64,000 bases of DNA from positions 13,622,314 through 13,686,313 of the forward strand of contig NW_024881295.1 of assembly GCF_018691265.1 (NCBI RefSeq). Direction: 5' to 3'. Each line of letters starts with the position of its first letter. The stretch's first letter is position 1. This DNA comes from Tyto alba. Taxonomy: Eukaryota; Chordata; Aves; Strigiformes; Tytonidae. The notes under the pieces are model-generated. The model was not told the origin of the DNA and searched no databases. It worked only from the letters and a program-made list of their open reading frames with translations. Positions 1-13,461 of the stretch are shown here, piece by piece. A program made the translations under genes and the position numbers.

Positions 1-90
1 TTGCACTCATGAAGTAGATTAAACTGGTGTAAATTGTAGCATTTCCCACCCCTCCTCCTTCTTTCTAATAAACAGGAAGATACTCTGACC

Positions 91-177
91 AAAAAAAAAA
101 AAAAAAAACCAAAAAAAAACAAACAACAAAAAAACTAAAACAAAACAAAACAAAAAAACTCAAGAAAAGCAAAAGGC
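91..177. repeat. A-rich low-complexity block with A18 run
   Basis: A18 at 91-108 is followed by A9 and then CAAAA/CAAC-type units. An AATAAA hexamer at 67-72 lies 18 nt upstream of the A-run, which would suit a retrotransposed mRNA tail (see findings). Confidence 0.9.
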
Positions 178-303
178 AATAAACAGAAAACTTTTCCCTT
201 TTGCTGGTATTTTATAGATGACAAGGCATGAAATGATTGATCATGCACTGTAATGACGGATAAGGACAATTGGCTGAAAGGTCAAAACTATTAAGTAAAT
301 AGT

Positions 304-327
304 AAAAAAAAAAAAAAAAAAAAAAAA
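304..327. repeat. A24 run
   Basis: Mononucleotide A tract. Confidence 0.95.
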
Positions 328-658
328 GGAAGAGAAGACGGTACATTTCTCTCTGAGGCATAGTAAGTTTAAATGGCAAGAAGCCTTCATGTCATAGCCA
401 CATTCCTTCCGTTTAAGCTTTGAGTACTGAACTGAAATATCAGCAATCAGTTAAGCATTTTTGGTTTTTCTTTAACAAGCAAAATTTGGGCAGGATTAAG
501 GGTGTTTGGATTATCTCCAACACACATCCATGTTTTCAAATGTATACTTTTGTTTTTTGCAAAATTTTTCTTTAAAATAAGTATATCATAGTATGATACC
601 CTTACTAATTTATTCCCCTTTGTTTATGAGTGTACATCTACATAGTCAAGCACGAATT

Positions 659-679
659 AAAAAAAAAAAAAAAAAAAAA
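659..679. repeat. A21 run
   Basis: Mononucleotide A tract. Confidence 0.95.
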
Positions 680-1160
680 GATGGATACAAGCCTGATTTT
701 ACCCTCATTCAGGAGTTAGATTTATCTAGATTTTCATAGTTATTTCAAAGCTGGATTTAATCAAATCTATAGATCTGATAGTTTGTGAGCTTCCAAAGTG
801 CAGAAAGGCTTTCAGGGATAGTAACACTTCTTTACTTTGTAGACTGAGCTCACCTACCTCTGGTAACCAAGGTTCAGGGAACTCAATGCTGTACCAACCT
901 ATGTGGTACAGAGGAGAAACCTTCGGAGCTAGTGGCTGCACTGTGATCATGTCCCAATTCTCCTGGGTATGGTGCTGCAGACTGAGAGGGTCTGTAGAAA
1001 TTCTCATTACCCTCTAACATAGCACGTCCACTTTGTGAATGCAGTTTCTCAATCTAACAACTATCAAATTGATTTATTTCAATTTTTTAAAATCCTAAGC
1101 ATTTTTCACTAACATTAATTTACAAATGATCAATGATGGCATATTTTTGTTTGTAAATAA

Positions 1161-1258
1161 TAGTTTGGGTTGTTGTTTGTTTTGGGTTTTTTGTTTGGTT
1201 GGTTGGTTTGTTTTTTGGTTTTTGTTTTTTCTTTTTCTTTTTTTTTTTTTTTTTGTTT
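1161..1258. repeat. T/G-rich low complexity with T17 run
   Basis: GGTTGGTTGGTTTG-type units merge into T-rich sequence with T17 at 1238-1254. The reverse frame across it reads as a poly-lysine string and is not a gene. Confidence 0.9.
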
Positions 1259-1354
1259 CCTTCTTCTCTTCCTAAAACCCATGCAAAGATATGTCTATTA
1301 CACCCACAAATCACTGAACCTACTTAGCATTTCCTGAAGAGGTGCAATTATTTA

Positions 1355-1376
1355 TTTTTTTTTTTTTTTTTTTTTT
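1355..1376. repeat. T22 run
   Basis: Mononucleotide T tract. Confidence 0.95.
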
Positions 1377-3901
1377 AAATATGACTTTTTTGTGCTAGTG
1401 CATTTGTCAACATTAGAGTAATTAGCTCAAGTTTCATCAACTAGCTGGTGCAATCTGTTCAGAAAGCAACTTGGAATGTTAAAAATCCTAATAAGCTTCT
1501 CCAGCTTCACAGTTAAAGCCTGAGGGATTTGATTTCAGTTCCGTCTAAAATCAGAGGAAGTCTTTTAGAAGATAAATCAATTCTACTAAAAAACGTAAAC
1601 ATAAAAATCTACTAAGTAAAAATCATGCTATTAGGCAAAGTTATTTTTCTGATATTTTAGGCTGTTGCATATTTTTCAAAAGTAAGCAGTATTTTACACA
1701 GGAAAAATTGAACTAAGTCAAATCTAGTGCTCCAAACCTGCAAAAGCTTCCATCCCTCAGTAACCTCACATTTGTGAGTAATCCAACTGAACTCAGAAAT
1801 ATGTGAATCACAAATAAAATATCTATATCTTCTCTTAGTGAAATAAATATTCAGTAAGTAATTTCTCTACTGTTCTTGCTTTTCTTGCTTTTCTTGTGGC
1901 TATTTGTGTCCACACATGCATGGATTTGTGTGTTTTCAGTGCACCTAGAATCACTTAAGGCAGAAACAAGGAAAAATATGCTTTTCAATACGTAAAAATC
2001 ACTTATTGATAGGGGTTTGTCTCCACCAAAAGACATCACAAAAAATGGAGCCTCTGGAAACAAACAGCTGTTTGATCAAAAGCAAAACATCATTTTTAAA
2101 ATGCCAAAGCAATCTTTCTTCTTAGCAGCCATTTACTAACACAATTCCGGAAGACAAGAGGCTTGAAAAACTTTTCAAGTCACTCAGAAAAACTATGTTA
2201 ACATCACTGGATTCTAAGAATGACTTATGAGTATACATTAAGGTACAAAAAGGTACACCTTGAGTAGATGGCGACTTCACTGAGGCAGTTGTAGGGGAAA
2301 GCTAGTATGGGAATGAGACGAGAACAAACACCAGCTGGGTCGCCTAGATTCACTAATGTCACAAACCACGAGATGAAAGCATACAGCCAGGCACCACCTC
2401 AGTAGGCATGGAAGGGAAGAGAGGGAAGCTTCAGAGCCAGTACTGCACCACGAAACTGAGAATAAGCACAATGTGGCTCAAAACTCCTGCTTTTCCTGGT
2501 ATACCATCCACTGCATGCTCTGATAGAGCAGAATTAATAGGCTTCTGCATGTGGTATTTGCACAGTAATAGGACTGGTAGAAGAGGAGCAGAGAACAACT
2601 TTTCCTAAAAGGAGGACATAAGTGGAAAGAGCTAGGGAAAAGGCTAGTAAAAATGTGATGGACATCAAATAATTGCACTATTCTTCAGGAGTAAAAAAAA
2701 AGTTAAAAAAAACCCTGATAATAGCCTTCTGCTTGTTTGATCACTTCACAGAAAATATCTTTTTCTTAAAAGATGCCTTCTCTGAGAGATCAAATTAGGC
2801 TATAATACATTTACTAATTAACAGTAATGTACTAGAAATTACAATTTGCAGGGATTTAGCTAGTACTGATAATTTCTCTTACAAACAAAATTAAACATTC
2901 TTTTACAATCTGTTCCCCAACAATTTTCCTGGCTTTCCTTCTGTTTTGCCTCACACCAACAAAAATAGAGGGCCATGTTTTGATCTTTAGGCAATACACC
3001 TGTGCACCCATCTTCTGAGCACTGCTGAGCTCCAGAGCTGGGGAAGCAGGGAGGAGATATTCCTTTGTTGTAATGCTGGGTAAACTCAGAAATAAATTCT
3101 GAGTCACATTTTGGTCAATGCCGTGTTTGCGTGGAATACAGATACCATAAATCCAGCCCTCAGCGGTTAGCTCATAAAGCCAATCTGCAGCATCCACCTC
3201 CCAGGCAGGGCACGGAGCTGCCAGAACCCTGCTGTTCTGCGGGTTGCACGGCAGCAGCATCTCACAGGCAAACAAACTGCTCTAGAGCAACTTTAAGGTT
3301 CTGTGTTAGACTGGAAACTTGGGCAGCTGCTGGTGACTCTCAGAAATTCAGAGGAGGGGACAAGCTGCTTAAATGCCATGTCTACTCATACTGTACGTAA
3401 GGATTTGGGCCAATGTTCATTGCATTTGCCTAGGGCCCTAACACTGGACACAAGTGAAATAGTTTTCTCACTCCTTTACCACTGTCACACTGATCAGCAG
3501 CCCCCTTAAACAGATGTGTGCTGTAATAGGGGACAACGCTAAAGTTCTGTTGCTAAAGAGCAGCCCAGAAGGAAGGATTGTAGGAGGCACCCATGTCCCA
3601 TGGGGGATCATAATTCTGAGGTTCCTGATGAGTAAGTACCATTTGTACCTCATTATACTGATCAATGTTTGGGGAGTGGAGGGAAGTTTTCCTTCACAGA
3701 TCATAGCAGTAGGGCAATAGGTTCTGTGGAAAGGTTATGGGGGTTTTTGTGTGTGTGCGTTTGGATTTTTTTGGTTGGTTTTATTTGTGTTTTTTAGTAC
3801 AGTACAGAGCCTACTGTTATTCACTGCAATATTGATAATGACCTTGATCTTTCCTGTTATCTTTCCTGCTTCAGAAACACAACTGAGGCCTTTGCTATAA
3901 C

Positions 3902-3937
3902 TTTTTTCTTTTTTTTTTTTTTTCTTTTTTTTTTTTT
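3902..3937. repeat. T-rich tract broken by single Cs
   Basis: T15 (3909-3923) and T13 (3925-3937) separated by single C bases. Confidence 0.95.
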
Positions 3938-6670
3938 GGCTCTTTTTCTGCCTAGTGCCCTCTTCTTGCTCATTCCTTTTGAAAGTATGAACTATATACT
4001 CTGTGTCTCTGCTCTCTTTCCCTTCCATATAGTTTATGGTGAGCTCAACAACTTCTTCCCCATAAGAGGGGTGGAATATGCAATTCAGTCATGCAAGTGA
4101 GACTTGACAACCAGTTCCAGGACTGACACTTTTTACCTGGTCTTCTTATGACAACATGGGAAACTATGTAAGCAAACATATACATGTGTTGCTCCCTCTC
4201 AACTTGTAAGTTCTGTTTGGGTTTTGTTGCTGTTTGTTTTTGCAGATCTATGTGAATAAGAGGCTATGAATAGTTAATCACATATTACTTATTACACACA
4301 GAACATCAACAAATGACTGTCAACTTCTTAAATTATATTTATTTCTTGAGATTGTTTAACATTCATATTTCAGTCTATCGCTGGGTTTTATTAAATATTG
4401 CACTATATGTTATTCCTTGTCCTGTTTTAGTTAGCCGTGTCTCCTTGCATATATGGCAGTTGTACAAGTAACCTCTTTTTCCCTGAGTTAGTAAGCATAA
4501 ATGTTATTACAAACACTCCAGTGTAGAGCTCTACAAGACTGAATGCATTAAATTCTCTCACATCTCAATTTGAAATTTGTTTTTTATTTCAGCCCATCAT
4601 GGTTGTATTCTGCCTATATGGTGTACATTGAGTGAAGGTTTATTTGACCCACAGTGTACAGCAATTTAGAGGTGGCCACAGTCTGAGAAGAGAGCAATAG
4701 CTAAGGAAAAAATGAAACTAAATATTACGGGTCATGTTCAACAGAGTGATTCAGTCTCACAGGTGTATGGTTATACTATCATCTCTTGCCAGAATGTGGC
4801 AAACAGTCAATATTCAGCTGGTCTCACATCAGGTCAAGATGTTGACCAGACTTCAAGCTTGCTTCAAAGCCTATTTTCTCTATTACCAACAGACTGCCTT
4901 AAATGGACATGTCGAGATTCTCCTCATGCAGAAGTCTAACAGGATATAAAGATTCTCCTCTGATATTTTGCCTTGTTGGTGGCACAGGACATGTAGCTAT
5001 GCAAAATGGTATATGGAAGGAAGATCTTTATGGTTAGCAACCTGTGATTACAGAATGGTGTATTGAAGGAAGTTGCCATAAGGCAGAATAGCCTTTAGAT
5101 TGATCTGATTTATTCTTCTTACAATAGCCAAACAACTCCCTTGAGAAGAGAGCAGATACTGAGGTGGTTTAAAATCCTTGCACACAGTTTGGCAGCATCT
5201 GAAGATATAAACAACAGAGTTGCTGAGACGCTTACACATATTGAACAGCAAAAAGAAATGTTGGGTGATAGTCTTAATGTTCCATCCTTTTTAATATGGT
5301 CTATTGCAACATTAACAACCAATTTGTAGTCTTCTAAAGTGGTACAGCATGCTATATTTCAAACAAGATTAAGCTGTTGACAAAACAAGTCTTCCAATGG
5401 TCTGCATATTTTATTAAAGTGCTATAGTTTCTAAGTTACCATAAAATGTGGGAGTTTTTTCCCATGTAAGTAAAATTTACTTTTTGAATACCAGTTGTTC
5501 TATCAGAAGATAGCTGAGAAGATTGGATATTTATCTGCAGTTAATTTAATTCCACTGTAGTTGAGTATTATACTAATTAAACAATTATTCAATAATTCAG
5601 CAATAGTCTTAAAGTCAATGATTTTTCTGCTGTCAATATATTCAGAGGGTAAATCTGTATCACAAGTGCAGGAGCATAACCAGTAAACAACATACACATT
5701 TCTGAGCTGCTGTTCAATAAGAAAGAAAATGGAAAGCTCCTAGAAATTTGATTTTGCAAGTTAAGGCTACCCTTGGTATAAAAATGGAGCCTCACTGAGG
5801 TGAAAAGTACTAATTCTACAAACTTAAAATTGTAAGAAGAATTTGGTATGTTATCAGGATGATATCTAGTGATTTTCTAGCTGAACTGACTAGTAAAGCA
5901 GAGTACAGATGACTTTTACATATTTTTTTGCTTGCCTGCCTGGAAACAATATTGAACAGAAAATTTTTCTTGAAGTACTGTCTGACATCCTTACTTCAAG
6001 AAGAGAACTCTCCAAATTCCCAAAGTATTACCCCTTATTTATATTACTACACTCCTGCTATCTGTGGGCCTCCCAGATTTTAAGTGCTGCCAGGGTCTAC
6101 CTCACTCCCAATATAAATCAGAGCAGCCTTAGAGAGTAGTTGCTTCCTAGGCTGCTGTAAGGGGGGAAAGAAATCAATTCTTAGCTGTGCCATGGGCTCT
6201 GTGCCAGTGGAGGACACCCTATAGATATTTTCAATCAAAAACTTGCATCTTCAGAGCAGCATAAAATGTCTAGGGTGAAAAATGAATTGGGCCCTTTGGT
6301 TCCTCCCCTTTAGAGATACAGAAACGAGCCCAAGCTTGTTTATCAGCTCCAAATACGCCAAAACTTTGGAGAAAGTTTGGATCTATAGCTGTATTTTATA
6401 ACACAAGCCCATTCCTACTCCTGACATATCTTGCTGTGCCTGTGATTAGGAAAGGTTATGACTGTGAATCATGGCTTGAGGAAATGTGTAGTACACCTGT
6501 GTACAAGAGTAAACTAAATTCAGTTTGCTATTTATCTACTGTATTTATCTCAGTTAAGTAAACTTTGGAGTTTGTCAAGATTTCCTGCTGGAAATTCTCA
6601 TGATAATACAAGTATAATTGCCTTTTTATTGCCACAGACATCTGCTACAGTTTTCAAACAAAGAAAATAC

Positions 6671-6691
6671 TTTTTTTTTTTTTTTTTTTTT
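6671..6691. repeat. T21 run
   Basis: Mononucleotide T tract. A T11 run follows at 6929-6939. Confidence 0.95.
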
Positions 6692-8216
6692 CCCTCCCAG
6701 CTTTCTCTATAACAAGAGAAAGATCCTTTACTATTTTGTGTGTAATAGATTACAAAGCCAACCGAGGGGCAGTAGAAACCAACCAGCCAACCTTTCTTCC
6801 TCCAGATACTCTTACCCTCCAGGAGGAAAAGAAATAAAAAGTTGTACAGTAAAGGTTATAGTCCCTTAAATGAGAAGTCCACACACTAGAATACAGAAGG
6901 GATCAGATAATTCCTTCCTAATCCTCTATTTTTTTTTTTACTAAGAATCCTGGCTACATCAAAAAAGCCTGTGTCAAAGACAATGTGGCCAAGAAACCAT
7001 CTCTCTTAAACCACTGACCCTTCTGCATCCTGCAAAGAAATCCTGTATTTGACTTGACCCTAAGGAGTCCTCCTGACGTTTGAACAGATCGATGTAAAAG
7101 TACATGGATACTTCAGGCGAGGCTGGAGGTGTCATATGCCCCCCCATGCCACCTGGTCCCACAAGCAGACTTGTGCCCTCATCCTCACTGAGGGAGAATG
7201 TGGAGATCACAGCTTTGCATGTATTGCTGTTGATATATTTTGGTATGAGAACTAAACTAAAGAAATTGAAACAAAACTGGAGCCATACCAAGGAAGGTAA
7301 ATACTGTCCTTCAGCTAAAAGGCACTCTGGAAATGTTCTGGGGAAAAAAGTAAATTATGCCCATGCAGAATCTGTCTTTACTGGATAGTCTTCATCACCA
7401 TGCAGGAGGAAGAGAAAGATTCTTGAACTTTCATTCACAGAGATATTTCTAGAGAGACCAGCAGTGGAGATATTCAGAAGAGCCCCACTCTTGCTGCAGG
7501 CTAAGGTAAATCACCATCTGTCTTAAGTCATCATCACAGGGCCATGAGTTAGCTTGTCAAGCAACCTGCTCCAGGACTGATTCAGAGATATCAGAGCCAT
7601 CACCCACCATATGGGGATGAACAGGAGCTGGGTGCTGATGAGTTGTCACATCTTGGAAATAGAAAACTAGATGAGGAGTGAGAATGCCATCTATAGGGGA
7701 CTGAGACACAGGCACAGATTGGAAACATTGATTACTGGGAGATGCATCATTTAAATCAGTTTTGGTTCCAGTCTTGCACTAGCGGCTGGAACTCTGCAGG
7801 AGAAGGGCTGCCACACAACATTGGCCTCCCATGTGCAGATATCAATTCCCATAGGTAGTTGCATGCCCAGCAGTCACTTGTCCAGAAGTATGATGTGGCC
7901 TCATCTCATGGTTTGTTCAGTCATTTCAGGGAGCAGCAATACCAAGGTACTGCTGCAGTTTGGCAGAAGTGCTATTTCCTTCTTTCAGCAGGCTAAGCTA
8001 CAAAGAGCTGACTTGTAAATGCTTAGGTCCTCCAGCTGTAGCAGAAGATTTCCAACCATGACCATAGGGAGAAGGAACACACAGCAGCAGTTCCACACTG
8101 ACTGTAAGTATCAGCATAGCAGAGGTGGCAGCATAAGGCATCACTGGTGGTACTATGACAATCATGGACATGGCTGCTTGCTGCCTAAATTAGGAGGAGC
8201 TTGTCTTCTACTTTTT

Positions 8217-8243
8217 AAAACAAAACAAAACAAAACAAAAAAC
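8217..8243. repeat. (AAAAC)n microsatellite
   Basis: About five AAAAC units. Confidence 0.9.
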
Positions 8244-11200
8244 CCATAAACCCACAGATCTTCAAAGTAACAGACAATTCTTTAAGGACTATTAAGTGTG
8301 TGCTTGCTTTCAGGGCTCAGGCTTCATCAGAAATCACTATTTCTAAGACAGGCTTTTTATCACCTTATGGAAGAGACAGGATGCCAAGACACTTCTCTAG
8401 AAAAATGACAAGTTACATAGAAGACCAGTAGGACCTACACTGAGTGAGCCAGTGGTGGGGTAAAGACTTGGAAGTGTGTGCCCTGCATCATCCTGACATG
8501 TCTTAGAATTTGGCACAGATTGTTGCCTATTTTGGCTGATAGCAAATGCTGAGCAGAGCTGCAGTGCCTAACCATTTCCCCCATACACACAGAATGCAGC
8601 AAAACAACAGGACAGTGAGGGCATAGCAGGGGATGCATGTGTATGATGGTAGACTTAAAGTGGACAGATCTCTTCCCATACCGGCTTTCAAATCTTGGAT
8701 TTCCACACTGGTGCTGCCAAATATAGTATTCTCACCAGCAGCAGAGATTTAGAAAGACATTTCCTGACACAGTGTGGATAAGAGCAAAGCAATCAGCCTC
8801 TTTCTCTTATCTGAGGTCAAAGAGCAAGGAGGTTAGTAGCAAGGAGAGTACTATGTTTATATCCAAATAATTTCTGAAGGTGACAAAAAGTTAGAGACCA
8901 GGCCGCTCTATCCTAGCCAGCTTGATGTCTGCTGTTAGAGCACTAAAAGGACCTGTGCACAGAGGAAATGGAAAGGAGACTAATGCAAGACAAATGGGGA
9001 GATGTTTGGGCTGTTTCAGACTTTATTGTCTCTCAAATTCCAAAGTCATAGTGCTTGCTGGAAAGTTGGCTCTTCCAATGGTATACGTGCAATATTCTCA
9101 ACTGCGAGTCAATCTTGCTAAGTAATGCTCAGTCTTTCTTTGTTGGATGGTTTAGGTCCCAAGAGTTATACCACAGGATAGAAAGACTTGGGTTAGAAGA
9201 GCTGCCTAGTGTTCTCACACAGACTAATAACTACATTGTCAACCATGGCTATCCTGACATCGAACCAGTTCCTTTGACTGATATATGACTAATCTTGTAA
9301 TGAGCAACAACAGACTGTGAGATACTCAGATGTATGCCTAAAATGTACTTAAAAACTTGTTAAACTTCTTCAGGGACTATGATTGTTGATGTAGGGCTAC
9401 AAGGACCATGACACTAAAGGAACAGATGTAATATTTTTAATGCAATGGTGTGTTTGATGAGAACACAGAGATTGGTATTTATGTACTGGAAAAATCCTAA
9501 ATTTCAAAACATGCCATTTAGATGCACATAGATAGTATGATGACATTGGTATAAATGAAGTGAACACAGCACCTAGAATACAAGGGATTACATGGTTAAA
9601 TGCTGTAGTCAAGTACAGGCCCTATTTAACAGAATACCAGTGGGTTATTCCAGTGAAGAGTTTCAAACTATTGGGTCACAAGCAATGTCTAGAAACCTTA
9701 TTAAAACATAACATGGAAGTTTGCTCCAGGTATTTCAGTGTGTAGTTAGAATTAATCTATGAAAAGTATAATTTTGCCTCCCCTCCACTCTCAGCCTTTT
9801 CTGCTTCAAATTAATGAGAAACTTCACTGGCATTAAGACCCAGCTGGAGTCTGATATGTAGGAAATCAAAGATCTGATCCTTTAGTCAGACAGACAAAAT
9901 CAGACACATAGGTGATAAAAAAAAGTGATAATTTAAAATCTTTTCAATTTTCATATCTCAAACTTTATTTTCTTCTTTATGATCTCTGTGGTGAAATGTT
10001 AGTGATTAAAGGTATTTTTTGTAGATTATTCAATTTATTTCCCTTAACATGTAGGATATTTAAAATAAGATTGTAAGACAGACAGCAAAAGGGCAAGCTC
10101 CTCAAAGTCACTGTGGTGCCTAAATCCCTACAAATTCATCACTATGTTCAAGACAAATCTAGTACAGAATACAGTAACACAGAAGATGACCATGTTTTGC
10201 TAGGATAGAGATCATATGTGAAGTCTGTATAGGTGAATTATTTAACTGTTCAGCTCATATTATAGGTATTAATTGGATTAAAGTATATAAAAAGACCAAA
10301 GCTCGGCACTTAGCACTTAACCTTCATGGCAGGTTAAGCTTTTTCCCCAACGTTTCATTAAAAGTAATGGTTAAACAAACACACTGGAATATCTAGTGAC
10401 TCAATATGGACTAACGTTCAGATGAACAAGCATTAAAAATCTGAAAACAGTACCACTTCTGTTAACACTGCACAGAGGAAGAACGCTTAAGTGAAGTTTT
10501 CAAATATTCTGGGTTTTAATCAAATATATTCCCAATGATAAGTATCATTCATATAGTCAGCTACGAGGGACAGCAAGATAAGTTAGACAGCTAGCTGGTG
10601 GCCATAATTATGCTCTGATATAAAAATATAGCTATTATTTTTGCTTTGTTAATAGCTCTGGAAATTTGAACCAATTTACTGAAAAGCAAAAAATGTATTT
10701 GGCTGTCTGAAAGTCATCACACAGCACTTGTATGTACAATGTCCATTTTAAATAAAGGGTCGATGCTGCATTATAAAATTACACACCAGTTACAATTTTT
10801 CAAGGGACAGAAGTGGTTGTTAACTCAGGAGTGAATGTATACTTGAAGTCACTTTTGAAGACATTCATCACTGTTGTCCCTATGAGTAGCACAACTGTTC
10901 AAAAGTCAGTGCAGGCTCATTAGACACGACCTTTAGGTGAATTCACCAAATTAAGAATTGAAATCCAGGTGGTGGCAAAGAGTCTCTGAAAACAATACAG
11001 CTGCAAAAATAGGCCACTTAAAAACAAATTACAAAATCAAAGATGCTTTTAAAAAATAATGAATCACAACAGCTACGAATGGACCCTGTTACATCTTTCC
11101 ACAAATTTTTATCATTTGACTTGAAGAAGAGAACATGTATCCCCAAAACCTTAAACGTATCAGAAACGGTGTTCTTAGTTTTGCAGTGTCTGTGAGGGTA

Positions 11201-11769
11201 GTGGTAGAAAGGGAGCAAAACCTACTTCTTGTACATTGCCCTGCACACCTTTGGATTTCTTCCTCTTGAAATGAAAAATAGCTTCTACCCTTCAGATTTA
11301 AGAAGTGCTTAGTAGAACGAGGGAAAACAACCTGAAAAATTAAAGGAAATTGAATGTACCCCTCAGATTTTCTTTTTCTTTGAGATTAGGAAACATTGTC
11401 ACTACCATATTCTTCTGTGCACTTTTCCAGAAAAATATTGTCTGGTCACTTAAGTTGTTACCAGTTTGACTTGACATGCTGGGGAAATATAATGTACAAA
11501 TTGATGAAGGACTTCATGAGAGATAATAATTTCCAGACTGTCATACAGGAAGCCCTACCTGCTTATTGCCCCCTGACCTGTTCCTATATTCCTCACCCAC
11601 TCAGGTCTTCCAGTGCAACTCTGTATAGCTACAATCTAAAGTAGCTCCATGGCAAAATCAAGTAAGCCCCACCCAAATCACACACCCCTTGAATTTGCTT
11701 TTACTTCAGTAGCAAATGTATTCAAGCTTATCTTCCTTTCCTTGTACATCAGTGCAGTCATACTTAGAG

Positions 11770-11796
11770 AAAAAAAAAAAAAAAAAAAAAAAAAAA
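11770..11796. repeat. A27 run
   Basis: Mononucleotide A tract. Confidence 0.95.
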
Positions 11797-12486
11797 CAAC
11801 AAACCCAAGACAATGTCCTGCCTCTGCCCACAAAAAAATTACTAGTACTACTACTAATAAAAATCATATACTGAAGCAATTAAAGACCACAGATTTGAAT
11901 ACAAAACTGACTGTTTAACTATCCCTTTTGACAGTAATCATCTTAGGCAGTTCTTTATAAACAATTTTAACAGTCATTTCTTCCCTCTGCTGTTTCCCCT
12001 TACTCTTCACAGTAGCAGAATTCAACATATATTTATTTTTATGGATTTAAGATTTTTTAGTAACATTAGTATTAGGGGAATGGAATGAGGGTGATTGTAT
12101 AATCTCTAGCACAGTGAGGTCCTGAACTAGGATTGAAATTACTAATATCACTGGTATTTGCCTATTCCTAATAAGTTTATAATGACTGCTTGGATTATCT
12201 CTGTAAGTAATGGGAACACACATTAAGACAAGTGCACTGAAGATAAATATTGAATATAAACTCCTGACAGCAAGACATCTTAGAATGAGAGATGTGAAGA
12301 AGTTCTCTTCCTTGAATTATATTAGAAAAATCATTGGACTGGCCAAAAGCACAAGGGAAATGGTGAAGAGTGAGAGAACATCATGACCTAAATAACTTAC
12401 ACTATAAACCTGCAGCAACTCAAAATAAGTGTTGGTCTAAAAAAATCTTGTGTGATCGTGAATAGATCAGTGTCATTAAAATTCAT

Positions 12487-12517
12487 GGGGGTGGGGGGTT
12501 GGGGGGAGGGAGAGGGG
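12487..12517 (+). repeat. G-rich run with G-quadruplex potential
   Basis: G runs of 5, 6, 6, 3 and 4 bases are separated by 1-3 nt (GGGGGTGGGGGGTTGGGGGG, then AGGGAGAGGGG). This satisfies the G3+N1-7 four-tract pattern. It is isolated in otherwise AT-rich DNA. Confidence 0.85.
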
Positions 12518-12776
12518 AATCAGGAAAGGAAAAACATCAGGCCAATTAATCTTTAGCAATTGATCCTCTTTATACTGCTTTGATGGTTGAATTTAGACCA
12601 TCATGAACAGAATTTACTTCTAACATGAACTTTACGTACTGTTGTTGAGGGCAACTATAGTTACTGATGCAGGAGTTCTCTGAATTAAAGGAAAAATGGA
12701 CTGTGAGTTTATTTGCTCCTACACAGAGCCCAACAGTTGCAACAAAAGGTCCCATGCTTGTATGCAGATGTAGGTT

Positions 12777-12793
12777 AAAAAAAAAAAAAAAAA
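12777..12793. repeat. A17 run
   Basis: Mononucleotide A tract. Confidence 0.95.
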
Positions 12794-13414
12794 TCGTGGA
12801 AAAATGCCATTTTATCAACCTGCTTATTTATGATTATTAAGCAGACCAGATTTTAGTCTCAGTGTCAGTGAAGATCTAGTATTCCTTATTGGTCAGCATT
12901 TACAAGGACATACTGTGGGATGGTATCTGCACCTTTTCCCAAGTAATAGAAAAAGAACAGTTGCCAATTACTCCATTCTGATTTTATGGTTAATTACTGA
13001 CTTACAATTGAAGGTTTATAATCAAATTAATGGTAAATACTGAAAGAGTACCCACAACAGGAATGTGATATCTATATCTTTACCTAGTAGTTATCCCACA
13101 TTGCAATTCTGAAAAAGCTTCATTCTGGTTAAATTATGATGACCGTAGATAAAACAGGAATAATTCTCTGAGAACTGATGAGAGAAGTTAAGCTTTCAAC
13201 TACCCAGACATTTGAAACTCTTGTCTTATGTACAGTCACAATCATGTACAAGTTTTGGAAAAGTTTTCTCATCTGTAGGTTTCAATGTTAACCAATTAAG
13301 TTGCCATGGCTATTGCTTCAGTTTCCAAGTTTCTGAGACAAAATTGGCCCCAGATTCTTTTCCCCTTTGATTTTCTTTTGGAAGTTTGTTTTCAATCTAG
13401 TTAAAGTTATTTTA

Positions 13415-13418
<4 letters not shown>

Positions 13419-13457
<39 letters not shown>
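13419..13457. repeat. T39 run
   Basis: The longest pure mononucleotide tract in the window, 39 T residues. Confidence 0.95.

Positions 13458-13461
<4 letters not shown>

Larger units (their letters stand above)
1..4050. other. Non-coding, homopolymer-dense interval
   Basis: AT-rich sequence broken by the A- and T-runs listed separately. The small frames seen here (for example 2856-3275, minus) have no recognisable domain and ordinary non-coding composition. Nothing else identified. Confidence 0.7.
4051..12486. other. Non-coding interval, nothing recognised
   Basis: Mostly unique-looking AT-rich DNA with three low-complexity tracts (6671, 8217, 11770). No frame of 100 codons or more with domain character, no recognisable repeat and no RNA gene seen. 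Confidence 0.65.

Noticed and set aside
1120..1314. Lysine-rich minus-strand frame (poly-K)
   Set aside because: It is a translation of a T-rich low-complexity tract. The same holds for 3735-4028, 11649-11918, 15254-15487, 15889-16089 and 19006-19278.
2856..3275. 139-codon minus-strand frame
   Set aside because: No domain recognised, and overlapping frames of similar quality on the plus strand argue for chance.
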